The notes under the pieces: model-generated
What the model saw: the letters and a program-made list of their open reading frames with translations, nothing else
What the model was told of the DNA's origin: nothing
The model's database searches: none
Made by a program: the position numbers and the translations under genes
Shown here: piece after piece, positions 8,718-20,185 of the stretch
Position numbering within the stretch: position 1 is the stretch's first letter
How the letters are laid out: each line of letters starts with the position of its first letter
Source: Ottowia beijingensis
GTDB taxonomy: Bacteria; Pseudomonadota; Gammaproteobacteria; Burkholderiales; Burkholderiaceae_C
NCBI RefSeq assembly: GCF_013423955.1
Contig: NZ_JACCKX010000001.1
Coordinates: 558,001 to 622,000, forward strand
DNA: 64,000 bases
Direction: 5' to 3'

Positions 8718-9505
8718 TCACTTCAACCTCGCCAGCCGTTCCTTGCCCGCCTGCGCGGCCTCGGACTGCGGGTAGGTCTTGACCAGCGACTCCAGCGTGG
8801 AACGGGCGGCGCGCGTGTCCTTCAGCTCGATCTGGCAATTGGCGATGGACAGCATGGCCTCGGGCGCGCGCTGGTGGTTGGGCGAGGCCGTCAGCAGCGA
8901 GCGGAAGTTGGTGATGGCTTCCTTGTAGTCGCGCGTGGCGTATTGCGCATTGCCCAGCCAGAACAGCGCCGACGGCGCCAGGCTGCTGCGCGGGTAGCGC
9001 TTGATGAAATTGGCGAAGCCGGTCTGCGCGCCCTTGAAGTCGCCGGCACGGAACACCGCCAGCGCGGCGTCGTAGTCCTGCTTCTCGCCGCCGGCGGCGG
9101 ATTCGTTGGGCAGCGGCGGGGCGTGGCGACAGCGGCCGGATCGGCAGCCCGCGCGGTTTCAGCGGCCTCCAGCTTGCGCAGGCGCTCGTCCAGCGCCTGC
9201 TGCGCGGTTTGCAGCTTGCGCAGCTCGGACAGGTCGCGCGCCAGCTGCTCTTCCTGACCGCGGGCGCGCGCCAGTTCGCCGCGCAGCGATTCGATCTGCT
9301 GCTGCAGGTCGAGCATGCTGCGGCGCATCTGGGTATTCTCGTCCACTAGGCGGTTCTGCGCCGCCACCGACTGGTCGAAGCGCTGGCGCAGGTCCAGGAT
9401 GGCCTGGCGCGCCTGGTCGTCGCCGAACAGCTGCGCCTGCGCGGCGCCCTGCGCCACCAGGCAGGTGGCCGTCAGCACGGCGGCCCGAAGAAGATTCATC
9501 CGCAT
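8718..9505 (-). CDS. cpoB: cell division coordinator CpoB / YbgF (one-base frameshift)
   Basis: CpoB is the periplasmic protein that links Tol-Pal to peptidoglycan synthesis. It has an N-terminal signal peptide (MNLLRAAVLTATCLVAQGAAQA), a trimerising coiled coil (ILDLRQRFDQSVAAQNRLVDE onwards) and three C-terminal TPRs (YDAALAVFRAGDFKGAQTGF to QSEAAQAGKERLARLK). The frame breaks at the GGGG at 9118-9121; one more G restores ~262 residues. The start could be the ATG at 9505 or 9499. It follows pal, so tolB-pal-cpoB is one operon. Confidence 0.9.
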
Positions 9506-9515
9506 CACGGCGCGA

Positions 9516-10057
9516 TCAGCGGTAGCGGATTTCGACGCGGCGGTTCTGCGAGTAGGCGTCCTCGGACGAGCCGCTCACCGCCGGCTTTTCCTCGCCGAAG
9601 CTCACCGCCTCGATCTGCGCGTCGGTGGCGCCCACCAGCGTCAGCGCGCGGCGCACGGCCTCGGCACGCTTCTGGCCCAGGGCCAGGTTGTATTCGCGGC
9701 TGCCGCGCTCGTCGGTGTGGCCTTCGACGGCCACGCTGCGGCCGCGGTTACCCTGCAGGAAGCGCGCGTGCTGGTCCACCAGGCCCTGGTACTCGGGCTT
9801 GACGGTGAAGCTGTCGAAGTCGAAGTAGATGACGCGGCCCACGCCGGCCGGGCCGGCGGCATCGGCACCGGCGGGGCCCGCCTGCACCTGCGTGACGGTG
9901 CTCTGGCCCGCACCTGCGCCGGCCGCGCCGGCACCCGCACCCTGGGTAGCGGTGGCGTCCGCCCCGCTGCCCTGGATCGGGGATCGAGCTTGACGTTGGA
10001 ACCACAGCCCGCCAGCACCGCCGCCAATGCGGCCACCATCAGATAACGCTTCATCAT
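9516..10057 (-). CDS. pal: peptidoglycan-associated lipoprotein Pal (one-base frameshift)
   Basis: Pal is an outer-membrane lipoprotein with an OmpA-like domain that binds peptidoglycan and TolB. The signal peptide MKRYLMVAALAAVLAGCG has lipobox LAGC. A Gly/Ala-rich linker (ADATATQGAGAG and AGADAAGPAG) leads to the OmpA domain with VIYFDFDSFTVKPEY and GHTDERGSREYNLALGQKRA. The frame breaks at the GGGG at 9979-9982; one more base gives ~180 residues. AGGAG lies 8 bases upstream of the start. Confidence 0.93.
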
Positions 10058-10118
10058 TGTTCTCACTCCTGAATTGACGATTGAAGAAACCAGGGCTGCC
10101 CCGCAGCCCCTTGAAACA

Positions 10119-11419
10119 CTAGCGCTGGAACGGACCCCACGAGGGCTCGCGGATGTCGCCACTGCGGCCCGCCAGACGCGCCTTGATCTTGCCGTCCACC
10201 GTGGTGGTCATCAGCGCCTCGCGGCCGCCCTGGCGTGTGGCGTACACGATCAGGCGGCTGTTGGGCGCGAAGCTCGGATTTTCGTCTTCCGCCGTGTCGG
10301 TGACCGCGGTGACGTTGCCAGAGGCCAGCTCCATCACCTGCAGTTTGTAGCCGCGCTGCGCGACACGTATGCCAGATAACGTCCATCCGGGCTGACGGAC
10401 GGCGACACGTTGTAGCCGCCACTGAAGGTGACGCGCTGCGCTGCGCCGCCGCTGGCCGACATGCGGTAGATCTGCGGCGCGCCGCCGCGGTCGCTGACGA
10501 AGTAGATGGTGCCGCCGTCGGGCGAGAAGGTGGGCTCGGTGTCGATGCTCTGCGACTGCGTCAGGCGGCGCGGCTCGCCGCCGCCGGCGCTGATCAGGTA
10601 GATCTGCGAACCACCATCGCGCGACAGCGTGACGGCCAGCTGGCGGCCGTCGGGCGACCAGGCCGGCGCGCTGTTGGAGCCGCGGAAGTTGGCCAGCAAG
10701 CGCCGGCGGCCGCTGGCCACGTCGTGCACGTAGATGACGGGCTTGCGCGACTCGAACGACACATAGGCCAATTGCGAGCCGTTGGGCGACCAGGTGGGCG
10801 AGATGATGGGCTCGGGGCTGCCCAGGGCGGCCTGCGCGTTCTCACCGTCGGAATCGGCCACCCACAGGGTGTAGCGGCTGCCCGCCTTGGTGACGTAGGC
10901 CAGGCGGGTGGAGAACACGCCCTTCTCGCCGGTCAGCTTTTCATAGATGTAGTCGGCGATCTTGTGGGCCGCCAGGCGCAGGTCGGCCTGCGGCACCACG
11001 TAGCCCTGGCCGCCCAGGTCCTGGCCTTTCACCACGTCCCACAGGCGGAAGCGTACGTCGTAGCGGCCATCGCCCAGGCGGGTGACGCTGCCGCCGGCCA
11101 GCGCATCGGCCGTGCGCTGGCGCCACACCGACATGTCGGGCCGCGTGGTTTCGTCCATGGCCTGGCCGCTCGGGTCGACCGAGCGGAACTGGCCGGTGCG
11201 CTCCAGATCGGCGCGGATGATGGCGCTGATCTTCTGTGGCGCCGCGTCCTCGCCGCGGAACGGTACCAGAGCGATGGGCAGCTGGGTCAGGCCGACGCCG
11301 GAGACTTCGACGCGGAACTGCGCCAGGGCCGGCAGCGCCGGCGTGGCGGCCAGTGCGACCACGAGGCCACGGCGTTGCCAGTTGGGAGTGATGCGATGGT
11401 CTTGGGGGTGGAATTTCAT
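10119..11419 (-). CDS. tolB: Tol-Pal periplasmic protein TolB (one-base frameshift)
   Basis: TolB is a periplasmic protein with an N-terminal alpha/beta domain and a six-bladed beta-propeller that binds Pal. A signal peptide (RGLVVALAATPALPALA) is followed by FRVEVSGVG. WD-like propeller blades recur (PTWSPNGSQLAYVSF, PAWSPDGRQLAVTLS, PTFSPDGGTIYFVSD, PSVSPDGRYLAYVS, PSFAPNSRLIVYAT). The frame breaks between YVSR and GYKLQVMELASGN at ~10350-10358; one missing base gives ~433 residues. tolQRA are not adjacent; tolB faces msbA instead. Confidence 0.93.
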
Positions 11420-11647
11420 ATCGAGAGACTGCGGCGAACAAAGTACCGCCGGCGGGCCGATGGGCCGCGGCAATGGTAGCAAGCCTGACCGAAGCGACGT
11501 TTCAAACTGTGAATTTGTCCAAGCCGCCGGCGGAAGTTCCCCGCATTTTCCTGCCGCGCCGCCCGGCCCGGCTTGGCGGCCGCTGCGCGAGCGATGGCGT
11601 GGCAAAGGCGCTCCGTAGAATCCACGGCTTCACCCCGCCGCCCGCCG

Positions 11648-13484
11648 ATGCCCGACCCGAAGCCCGCCCAGCCCCCGCCTCGCCCTCCGCGCAGCGGCCC
11701 CTGCGCGGCTGCTGCGGCTGTGGACGTATTTCAGCGAATACCGCCTGGGCTGGGTCATCGCCATCGCCGGCACGCTGGTCAGCGCGCTGACCGAGGCCTC
11801 GGTGCCCGCCCTGCTCAAGCCGCTGCTGGATGAAGGCTTCACGCAGGGCAGCCTGCCGATCTGGCTGGTGCCGGCGGCCATCGTCGGGCTGTTCGCGCTG
11901 CGCGGCTTCGCGCACTTTGCCAGCCAGTACGCGCTGGCGCGCATCGCCAACGAGGGCATGGTCAAGCTGCGGCGCCAGCTGTTCGACCGGCTGCTGGCGG
12001 CCGAGCTGTCGCTGTTCTCGCGCCAGAGCGCCAGCCAGCTGGCCAACACCATCGTCTACGAGGTGCAGACCGGCACCACGCTGCTGGTCACCGCCCTGCT
12101 CAATCTGGGGCGCGACAGCTTCTCGGTGGTGGCGCTGATGGCCTACCTGCTGTACCTGAACTGGTCGCTCACGCTGATCGTGCTGGTGCTGGTGCCCATC
12201 GTCGGGCTGATCATGAAGACCATGTCGCGGCGGCTGTACCGCTACACCCGCCTGTCGCAGGCCACCACCGACGAGCTGGCCTACGTGGTGGAAGAGAACG
12301 TGCTGACCCACCGCATGGTGCGCCTGCACGGCGCGCAGCCGCAGCAGGCGGCGCGCTTCGACCTGCTCAGCGGCAAGCTGCGCGGCCTGTCGATCAAGAC
12401 CGCCAGCGCCTCGGCCGCGGCCATGCCGCTGGCGCAGATGGCGGCCGCCGTGGCGCTGTCGGTGGTCATCGGCATCGCGCTGTACCAGGGCCAGAGCAGC
12501 GGCGGGCGCAGCATCACCGTGGGCGGCTTCGTGTCCTTCATCGGCGCCATGCTGATGCTGATCCAGCCGCTGCGCCGGCTGACCGACGTGGTCGGCCCCA
12601 TCACGCGCGGCCTGGCGGCGCTGGAGCGCGGGCTGGACCTGATGGCCGAGGTGCTGCCCGAGGCCAGCCCGGCCAACGGCGCCGCCGCGCCCGCGCCGCG
12701 TGCCCGGGGCGAGCTGGCCCTGCGCGACGTCACCGTCGCCTACGCCGCCGATGCCGAGCCGGCCCTGGCCGGCATCGGCCTGCATGTGCGCGCCGGCGAA
12801 ACGGTGGCGCTGGTGGGCCCGTCCGGCTCGGGCAAGACCACGCTGGTGAACCTGCTGCCGCGCTTCGTGCTGCCCACGCGCGGCCAGGTGCTGCTGGACG
12901 GCACCGACCTCACGCAGTGGCCGCTGGCCGCACTGCGCGCGCAGTTCGCGCTGGTCAGCCAGGACGTGACCATGCTCAACGACAGCGTGGCCGCCAACGT
13001 GGCCCTGGGCGCCAGCGAGATCGACCGCGAGCGCGTGCAGCGCTGCCTGCAGGACGCCAACCTGGCCGCGCACATCGCCACGCTGCCGCAGGGCATCGAC
13101 ACGGTGCTGGGCCACAACGCCACGCAGTTGTCGGGCGGGCAGCGCCAGCGCCTGGCGATTGCCCGCGCGCTGTACAAGGACGCACCGGTGCTGCTGCTGG
13201 ACGAGGCCACCAGCGCGCTCGACACCGAAAGCGAGCGCCTGGTGCAGCAGGCCATCGCCCGCGCCATGGCGGGCCGCACCACGCTGGTGATCGCGCACCG
13301 GCTGTCCACCATCGAGCACGCCGACCGCATCGTGGTGATGGAGCGCGGGCGCATCGTGGAGCAGGGCACGCACGCCGAGCTGAAGGCCGCTGGCGGCATG
13401 TACGCACGGCTGCACAGCCTGCCGACGCCCGCCGCGACCCCTGGCGTCCAGGCGGGGAGCCGGAAGCTTCCTGACAGTGAATAG
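11648..13484 (+). CDS. msbA: lipid A export ABC transporter MsbA (two one-base frameshifts near the start)
   Basis: MsbA flips lipid A-core across the inner membrane. The N-terminal transmembrane domain has six helices (LGWVIAIAGTLVSALT onwards). The ATPase domain has Walker A GPSGSGKTT, signature LSGGQRQRLAIARAL, Walker B VLLLDEATSALD and the H-loop AHRLSTIEHADRI. The first ~30 codons need two extra C's, at the C runs near 11671-11675 and 11698-11701, to read MPDPKPAQPPASPSAQRPPARLLRLWTYF. The total is then ~612 residues, normal for the family. ATG 11648 is the most likely start. It is divergent from tolB. Confidence 0.93.
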
Positions 13485-13550
13485 GGGAGTATCTGCCTAA
13501 AGCGCTTGATGGACGGGCGCTGGCGGATAGGTATATGGGTAGTATATGCC
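13484..13550. repeat. GGGAGTAT ~70-bp repeat (copy A)
   Basis: GGGGAGTATCTG, then GCGCTTGATGGACGGGCGCTGGCGGAT, then GGGTAGTATATG. It aligns with copies B and C at 32670-32733 and 32777-32840. It starts at the msbA stop codon. Confidence 0.55.
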
Positions 13551-13631
13551 CCGCTGCCCGCCCAACCGGCCACACACTTGCCGTGGAAGCCAGCTGGCCC
13601 GCGACGAGGCGCGTCGCGCCCGGCGCGCCGC

Positions 13632-15121
13632 CTACAGCAGCACGATGTCGTACCGGTCCGGCCCGATGCCGCTCTCGGCGTGCAGCGAAATCGGCTTGCC
13701 GATGAAGTCCGACAGCCCCGCCAGGTGCTGGCTTTCCTCGTCCAGCAGCATCTCGATCACCGCCGGCGCGGCGACGATACGGAACTCCTTCGGGTCGAAC
13801 TGCCGCGCCTCGCGCAGGATCTCGCGCAGGATGTCGTAGGCTACGGTGCGCACGGTGCGCACGCGGCCGGTGCCCTGACACTGGTCGCAGGTTTCCGACA
13901 GCAGCTGCGCCAGCGATTCGCGCGTGCGCTTGCGCGTCATCTCCACCAGCCCCAGCGCCGAAAAGCCCCCACCTGCGTCTTCACGCGGTCGCGCGCCAGC
14001 TGCTTGCGCAGCTCGGCCAGCACCGCCTGCTGGTGCTCGGCCTGCGCCATGTCGATGAAGTCGATGATGACGATGCCGCCCAGGTTGCGCAGCCGCAGCT
14101 GCCGCGCAATGGCCTGCGCCGCCTCCAGGTTGGTCTTGAACACCGTGTCGTCGAAGTTGCGCGCGCCCACGTAGCCGCCGGTGTTCACGTCGATGGTGGT
14201 CAGCGCCTCGGTCTGGTCGATTACCAGGTAGCCGCCCGACTTCAGGTCGACGCGTCGGCCCAGCGCCTTGCCGATTTCCTCGTCGACCGAGTACAGGTCG
14301 AAGATCGGCCGCTCGCCCTTGTAATGCTGCAGGTGCCCGGCGGCGGCAGGCATGAACTCGCGCCCGAACGCCATCAGCGCGTGGAACTGCTCCATCGAAT
14401 CGATGCGAATGGCCTGCGTGTGATCGCCCGCCAGGTCGCGCAGCACGCGCTGCAGCAGGTTCAGGTCTTCGTGCAGCAGGCTGGCCGGCGGCTGGCGCGT
14501 GGCAGCGTCCTTGATGCGCGCCCAGGCCTTGCGCAGGTAGGCGATGTCGTCGGCCAGCTCGGCGTCGGTCGCGTCTTCGGCATTGGTGCGCAGGATGAAG
14601 CCGCCGGTCTTGCCGCCGGCCACACCCGCGCTGGCCAGCGCCTGCACGCGCGTGCGCAGCTCGTCGCGCAGGCCGGCTGGAATTTTCTGCGACACGCCGA
14701 TGTGGTCGTCCTGCGGCAGGAACACCAGCATGCGCCCGGCGATGCTGACCTGCGTGGACAGGCGCGCGCCCTTGGTGCCGATGGGGTCCTTGATGACCTG
14801 CACCATCAGCGTCTGCCCTTCGAACACCTGCTTCTCGATCGGCCGCGGCGGCCCGCCGTTGCGGTGCGCCGGCAGGCCCTCGCCCTCCAGCGGCTTCTGC
14901 CACAGGTCACCCACGTGCAGGAAGGCGGCGCGCTCCAGCCCGATGTCGATGAAGGCCGACTGCATGCCCGGCAGCACGCGCGCCACCTTGCCCAGGTAGA
15001 TGTTGCCCACCAGGCCGCGCTCCAGCGCGCGCTCCACGTGCAGCTCCTGCACCGCGCCGTGCTCGATGACGGCCACGCGCGTTTCCTGCGGCGACCAGTT
15101 GATGAGGATGTCTTGCTGCAT
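13632..15121 (-). CDS. rng: ribonuclease G (one-base frameshift)
   Basis: RNase G is an RNase E-family endonuclease that matures the 16S rRNA 5' end and degrades some mRNAs. It has an N-terminal S1-like domain (GNIYLGKVARVLPGMQSAFIDIGLERAAFLH), the catalytic DNase I-like region with VIDQTEALTTIDVNTGGYVG and IVIIDFIDM, and the zinc-link CDQCQGTGRV. The frame breaks at the C run 13966-13970; one more base restores QVGGFSALGLVEMTRKR and ~496 residues. It is the last gene of the purD-rng operon, 19 bp after maf. Confidence 0.95.
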
Positions 15122-15140
15122 ATTCAATAGCTGCCTGCGC

Positions 15141-15731
15141 TTATTGTGCGCCGGCCGCACGCAGTATTCGAGCCGTCTCGAACAGCGGCAGGCCCATGAT
15201 GCCGCTGTAGCTGCCGCTGATGTGCGCGATGAACGCCGCCGCCCGGCCCTGGATGGCGTAGGCGCCGGCCTTGCCCTGCCATTCGCCGCTGTCGACGTAG
15301 GCGGCGATGTCGTCCTCGCCCAGGGGCGCGAAGCGCACGCGCGATTCGCTGGCGGCTTCGTGCACCGCGTCAGCCGCGTGCAGCGCCACCGCGGTAATGA
15401 CGCGGTGCGTCTGCCCCGAGAGCTGGCGCAGCATGGCGGCGGCGTCCTGCGCGTCGCGCGGCTTGCCGAGGATGGCGCGGCCCAGCGCCACCGTGGTGTC
15501 GGCGCACAGCACCGGGGCCGGCGGGCGCTGGCGCTGGGCCAGGGCACGCATCGCATGTTCGAGTTTCAGGCGCGTGACGCGCCGCACATAGGTGCCCGGC
15601 GCCTCGCCCGGGCGCACCGCCTCCAGCGCCTCGGCCGCGTCGGCGTCATCGGGCAGCAGCAGCGCGTGCGGCACGCCCAGTTGCTCGAGCAGCTGGCGCC
15701 GGCGCGGGCTTTGGGAGGCGAGGTAGATCAT
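15141..15731 (-). CDS. maf: Maf/YhdE-type nucleoside triphosphate pyrophosphatase
   Basis: Maf-family enzyme that hydrolyses non-canonical or excess nucleotides (dTTP/UTP-type for the YhdE branch). It has 196 residues and is intact. The signature SQSPRRRQLLEQLGV at the N-terminus, CADTTVALG and GKPRDAQDAAAMLRQLSGQTHRV are present. The catalytic Asp is in ADTTV, and the ending AYAIQGRAAAFIAHISGSYSGIMGLPLFET is family-typical. It lies in the nadD-rsfS-rlmH-maf-rng block. Confidence 0.93.
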   Translation of the reverse strand: MIYLASQSPRRRQLLEQLGVPHALLLPDDADAAEALEAVRPGEAPGTYVRRVTRLKLEHAMRALAQRQRPPAPVLCADTTVALGRAILGKPRDAQDAAAMLRQLSGQTHRVITAVALHAADAVHEAASESRVRFAPLGEDDIAAYVDSGEWQGKAGAYAIQGRAAAFIAHISGSYSGIMGLPLFETARILRAAGAQ

Positions 15732-15755
15732 GCGGTGCGTGGCCTATCAAAAACC

Positions 15756-15836
15756 ATAGCTGCTTGCGCTTGTCAATGAATGGTTTCAGGCTATTTTCTC
15801 TTGAAATCATTGCTGGACAAACGCTGGAAACTATCA
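15756..15836. repeat. TAGCTGCTTGCGC palindromic repeat (full copy)
   Basis: Left end ATAGCTGCTTGCGCTTGTCA, inner GGTTTCAGG/CTTGAAATC inverted pair, right end GACAAACGCTGGAAACTATCA. It lies between rlmH and maf, within an otherwise tightly packed operon. Confidence 0.75.
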
Positions 15837-15885
15837 ATTCATGAGCATCCGGTATCCACGATGAACGCCGAATGCTCGGCTCGGC

Positions 15886-16355
15886 TCATTCTCGGTGATA
15901 CGGGTGACCGGCGTTGATCGACCAGGCGCGGTACAGCTGCTCGACCAGCAGCACGCGCACCATGGCGTGCGGCAGGGTCAGGTCGGAGACGCGGATGCGC
16001 TCGTGCGCGGCCTGGATCAGCAGCGGGTCGAGCCCGTCGGGCCCGCCGATCATCAGCGCCACGTCGCCGCCGCCCAGCTGCCACTGGCGCACGCGGGCGG
16101 CCAGCGCCACGGTGGTCAGCGAGGTGCCGTGCTCGTCCAGCGCCACCAGGCGCGCGCCCGCGGCACGGCCGCTTCGATGCGCTGGCGCTCGGCGGCCTTC
16201 ACCTGCTCGGTGGTGCGGCCGCCGGCGCGCGGCTCGGTCTTGACGGTCTTGAGCTCGACCCTCAGCTCGGGCGGAAAGCGCTTGACGTAGTCGTCCCACG
16301 CCGCCTGGGCCCAGTCGGGCACGCGCTGGCCGACGGCGACGACGATCAGCTTCAT
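15886..16355 (-). CDS. rlmH: 23S rRNA (pseudouridine1915-N3)-methyltransferase RlmH (one-base frameshift)
   Basis: RlmH is a SPOUT methyltransferase that modifies pseudouridine 1915 on assembled 70S ribosomes. The first part is [20 protein letters not shown]. The second ([55 protein letters not shown]) contains the SAM-binding knot and the family-specific C-terminal YHRE-type end. One extra base in the CCC at 16157-16159 joins them, giving ~156 residues. The start lies 9 bases after the rsfS stop. Confidence 0.94.
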
Positions 16356-16364
16356 TGCCGCCGA

Positions 16365-17131
16365 TCAGCGGCCCGTGCGCGGCACGGGTTTCTTCGCGGT
16401 GCTCCTGGCGGGCGCCTTGGCGGGTGCCCTGGCAGGCGTCTTCGCTGCGGTCTTGGCGGCTGTTTTGGCCGGCGCCTTGCCGCGCTGCGGGCCGATGGCT
16501 TGTTGACCACCACGGTCTTCAGCGGCGCAGTGGCGCTGCCGGCCCGCCTGCGCGGCGCGGCCGCGGTGCCCGCCGCCGACTTGCGCGCGGGTGACTTGGC
16601 GGCCACCTGCTTGGCGGGCACTTTCCTGGCCGGTGCCTTCACGGCCGCCTGCTTGGCTGGCGCCGTCGCGGGCGCTGCTTTCTTGGTAGCTGCCGGCGCT
16701 TTCTTGGCGGGCGCTGCGGCCGCTTTTTCCTTCTCTTTGGCGGCACGCTTGGCGGCGGCCTTGGCGGCCGGGCCTTTCAGGCGCACCGGCTTCTCGCCCC
16801 AGATTTCTTCGAGGTTGTAGTACTGGCGGATGGCCGGTTGCATGATGTGCGCCACGGCGGCGCCGCAGTCGACGATGATCCATTCGCCGTTGTCCTCGCC
16901 CTCGGTGCGCGGCTTGGCAAAGCCGCCTTCGCGCACCTTGTCGCGCACGCTGGCGGCCAGCGCCTTGGTCTGGCGGTTGCTGCTGCCGCTGGCCACGATC
17001 ACGCGCTCGAACAGCGGCGACAGGTGCTCGGTGTTGAACACGCGGATGTCGTGGGCTTTGACGTCCTCCAGGCCATCGACGATGGCGCGCTGGAGTTTCT
17101 GGATGTCTTTCTTGGCGGCGGATTCGCTCAT
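16365..17131 (-). CDS. rsfS: ribosome silencing factor RsfS with long basic tail (one-base frameshift)
   Basis: RsfS binds L14 and blocks 30S/50S joining in starvation. The core (residues 1-~118, [21 protein letters not shown] to [17 protein letters not shown] and YYNLEEIWG) is standard. It is followed by ~135 residues rich in Lys, Ala and Pro ([20 protein letters not shown] type), resembling histone H1-like tails. One base is missing near 16497-16498; restoring it gives [20 protein letters not shown] and an end at VPRTGR (~255 residues). TGATG overlaps the nadD stop, so translation is probably coupled. Confidence 0.9.
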
Positions 17132-17768
17132 CAGGTGGGGGCTTGGTTGGCTTGGTAGAGGTGGTGGTCGGCAATATACCCGGCGACGGGCGCGGGAACC
17201 AGATGGCCAATGGGCTGGCCCGCCGCCACGCGGCGGCGCACGTCGGTGGCGCTGTGCGGCATGGCCGGCAGCGACAGCACACGCACACGGCCCGCATCGG
17301 GCCTGAGGCCGGGCAAGGGATTTTTCAAGTCAAAGTGGCTTCAGCGACCGCCAAATCGGCGCGGACAGCTATTGATAGTGTAGCAATCTGCAGAATATCG
17401 GCGGCCCGCCGCCAGGTGTGAAAAGCCGCCGCCTGGTCGGCCCCGATCTGCAGGAACAGCCCGGCACCGGGGTATTCGGCGCGCAGTTCGGTCAGCGTGT
17501 CGATGGTGTAGGTGGGGCCGTCGCGCAACAGCTCGCGGTCATCCACCAGCACTTTCGGCACATCGGCAAAGGCCAGCCGGCACATGGCCAGGCGGTGCAC
17601 GCCGGGGCTCAAGGGGCGCGTCTTGTGCCAGGCGTCGCCGGTGGGGGCGATGTGCAGGCGATCGAGTTGCAGCTCGTCGATGGCGGCACGCGCCAGCGCC
17701 ACATGGGCGTCGTGCGGCGGATCGAAGGCACCGCCGAACAGGCCGATGCGCTGGGGCGTACGGCTCAA
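17131..17768 (-). CDS. nadD: nicotinate-nucleotide adenylyltransferase NadD (one-base frameshift)
   Basis: NadD makes deamido-NAD from nicotinate mononucleotide and ATP. The nucleotidyltransferase signature [19 protein letters not shown] is near the N-terminus; PTGDAWHK and [17 protein letters not shown] follow. The frame breaks at the AAA at 17332-17334; one more base reads [17 protein letters not shown] and gives ~212 residues. The probable start is a TTG at 17768 inside the hemF stop (TTGA overlap). Codons near 17364-17390 match the TAGCTG repeat end. It lies in the yebC-to-rng operon. Confidence 0.92.
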
Positions 17769-18685
17769 ACCCAGTCCCGCGGTTTCAGGTAGCGCTCGGT
17801 CAGTTCCGCCTCCGGCGTGCCGGGCGCAGGCTGGTGCTGGTAAGCCCAGCGCACCAGCGGTGGCATCGACAGCAAAATCGATTCGGTGCGCCCGCCCGAC
17901 TGCAGGCCGAAGTGCGTGCCGCGGTCCCACACCAGGTTGAATTCGACATAGCGCCCGCGCCGGTAGAGCTGGTGTTCGCGCTCGCGCTCGCCCCACGCCA
18001 TGCCGACGCGGCGCTGCACGATGGGCACGTAGGCATCGAGGAAGGCATCGCCCACCGAGCGCATCAGGGCGAAGCCGTTGTCGGCGCCGCCCTCGGCAAA
18101 GTCATCGAAGAAGATGCCGCCGATGCCGCGCGGCTCGCTGCGGTGCTTGTTGTAGAAGTACTCGTCGCACCATTGCTTGAAGCGCGGGTATTTGTCGTCT
18201 CCGAAGGCCTGCAGTGCATCGCGGCAGACGCGGTGGAAGTGCTGGCAGTCCTCATCAAAGCCGTAGTACGGCGTCAGGTCCATGCCGCCGCCGAACCAGG
18301 CGACCGGCGCCTGCCCGGGATGGCCGGCGGAAATCATGCGCACGTTCATGTGCACCGTGGGCACATAGGGATTGAGCGGATGGAACACCAGCGACACCCC
18401 CATGGCCTCGAAGGGCGCGCCGGCCAGCTCGGGCCGGTGCTGCGTGGCCGAAGGCGGCAGCCGGGGGCCGCGCACGTGCGAGAAGCCGCAGCCGGCGCGC
18501 TCGAACACCGCGCCCCCTTCCATGATCTTGGTGATGCCGTCGCCCTGCAGCGGCTCGCCCGGCGCCTTGCGCCACTCGTCACGCAGGAATTTCGCCTGGC
18601 CGTCGAGCGATTCGACGGTGTCGGTGACGCGGCCTTGCAGGCCAACCAGATAGTCGCGTACCACGAGAGGATCGATCCGCGCCAT
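17765..18685 (-). CDS. hemF: oxygen-dependent coproporphyrinogen III oxidase
   Basis: HemF makes protoporphyrinogen IX in aerobic haem synthesis. It is intact, 306 residues from ATG 18685 ([14 protein letters not shown]). The signature [22 protein letters not shown] and the [24 protein letters not shown] block are complete; the ending LKPRDWV is standard. The frame is open for 10 more codons upstream (from 18715), but that part overlaps purD and is unlikely. It starts 1 base after the purD stop. Confidence 0.97.
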   Translation of the reverse strand: MARIDPLVVRDYLVGLQGRVTDTVESLDGQAKFLRDEWRKAPGEPLQGDGITKIMEGGAVFERAGCGFSHVRGPRLPPSATQHRPELAGAPFEAMGVSLVFHPLNPYVPTVHMNVRMISAGHPGQAPVAWFGGGMDLTPYYGFDEDCQHFHRVCRDALQAFGDDKYPRFKQWCDEYFYNKHRSEPRGIGGIFFDDFAEGGADNGFALMRSVGDAFLDAYVPIVQRRVGMAWGEREREHQLYRRGRYVEFNLVWDRGTHFGLQSGGRTESILLSMPPLVRWAYQHQPAPGTPEAELTERYLKPRDWV

Positions 18686-18686
18686 G

Positions 18687-19977
<1,291 letters not shown>

Positions 19978-20002
19978 TCAAAAACAAGAGCTGCCAGCGC
20001 CA

Positions 20003-20185
20003 TCAGGGCGTGGCTTCGGCCGGTTTATCGTGTGGATCAGGCGGGCATTGGCTGGTGTTGTAGCCGGCCGAAAAGCCATCGCCACCCAGGCACCAGGAGA
20101 CTTCGGTACCGCCGCCGCAGCCCGCCAGCACGCTCGCGGCCACGATCACCGCCGCCAGCAGGCGCGACCGCGGCCCGGGCGTCAC
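20003..20185 (-). CDS. small lipoprotein of unknown function
   Basis: A 60-residue frame starting with GTG at 20185 overlaps the yebC stop codon (GTGA). It reads [21 protein letters not shown] then Cys, a clear type II signal peptide with lipobox LAGC. The mature part ([20 protein letters not shown], ending [11 protein letters not shown]) has two further cysteines and would be about 40 residues. I do not recognise the family. The overlap with yebC and its place before purD suggest it is translated as part of the operon. Confidence 0.6.
   Translation of the reverse strand: MTPGPRSRLLAAVIVAASVLAGCGGGTEVSWCLGGDGFSAGYNTSQCPPDPHDKPAEATP

Noticed and set aside
11502..13415. A 637-codon minus-strand frame
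   Set aside because: Antisense to msbA, with no recognisable domain.
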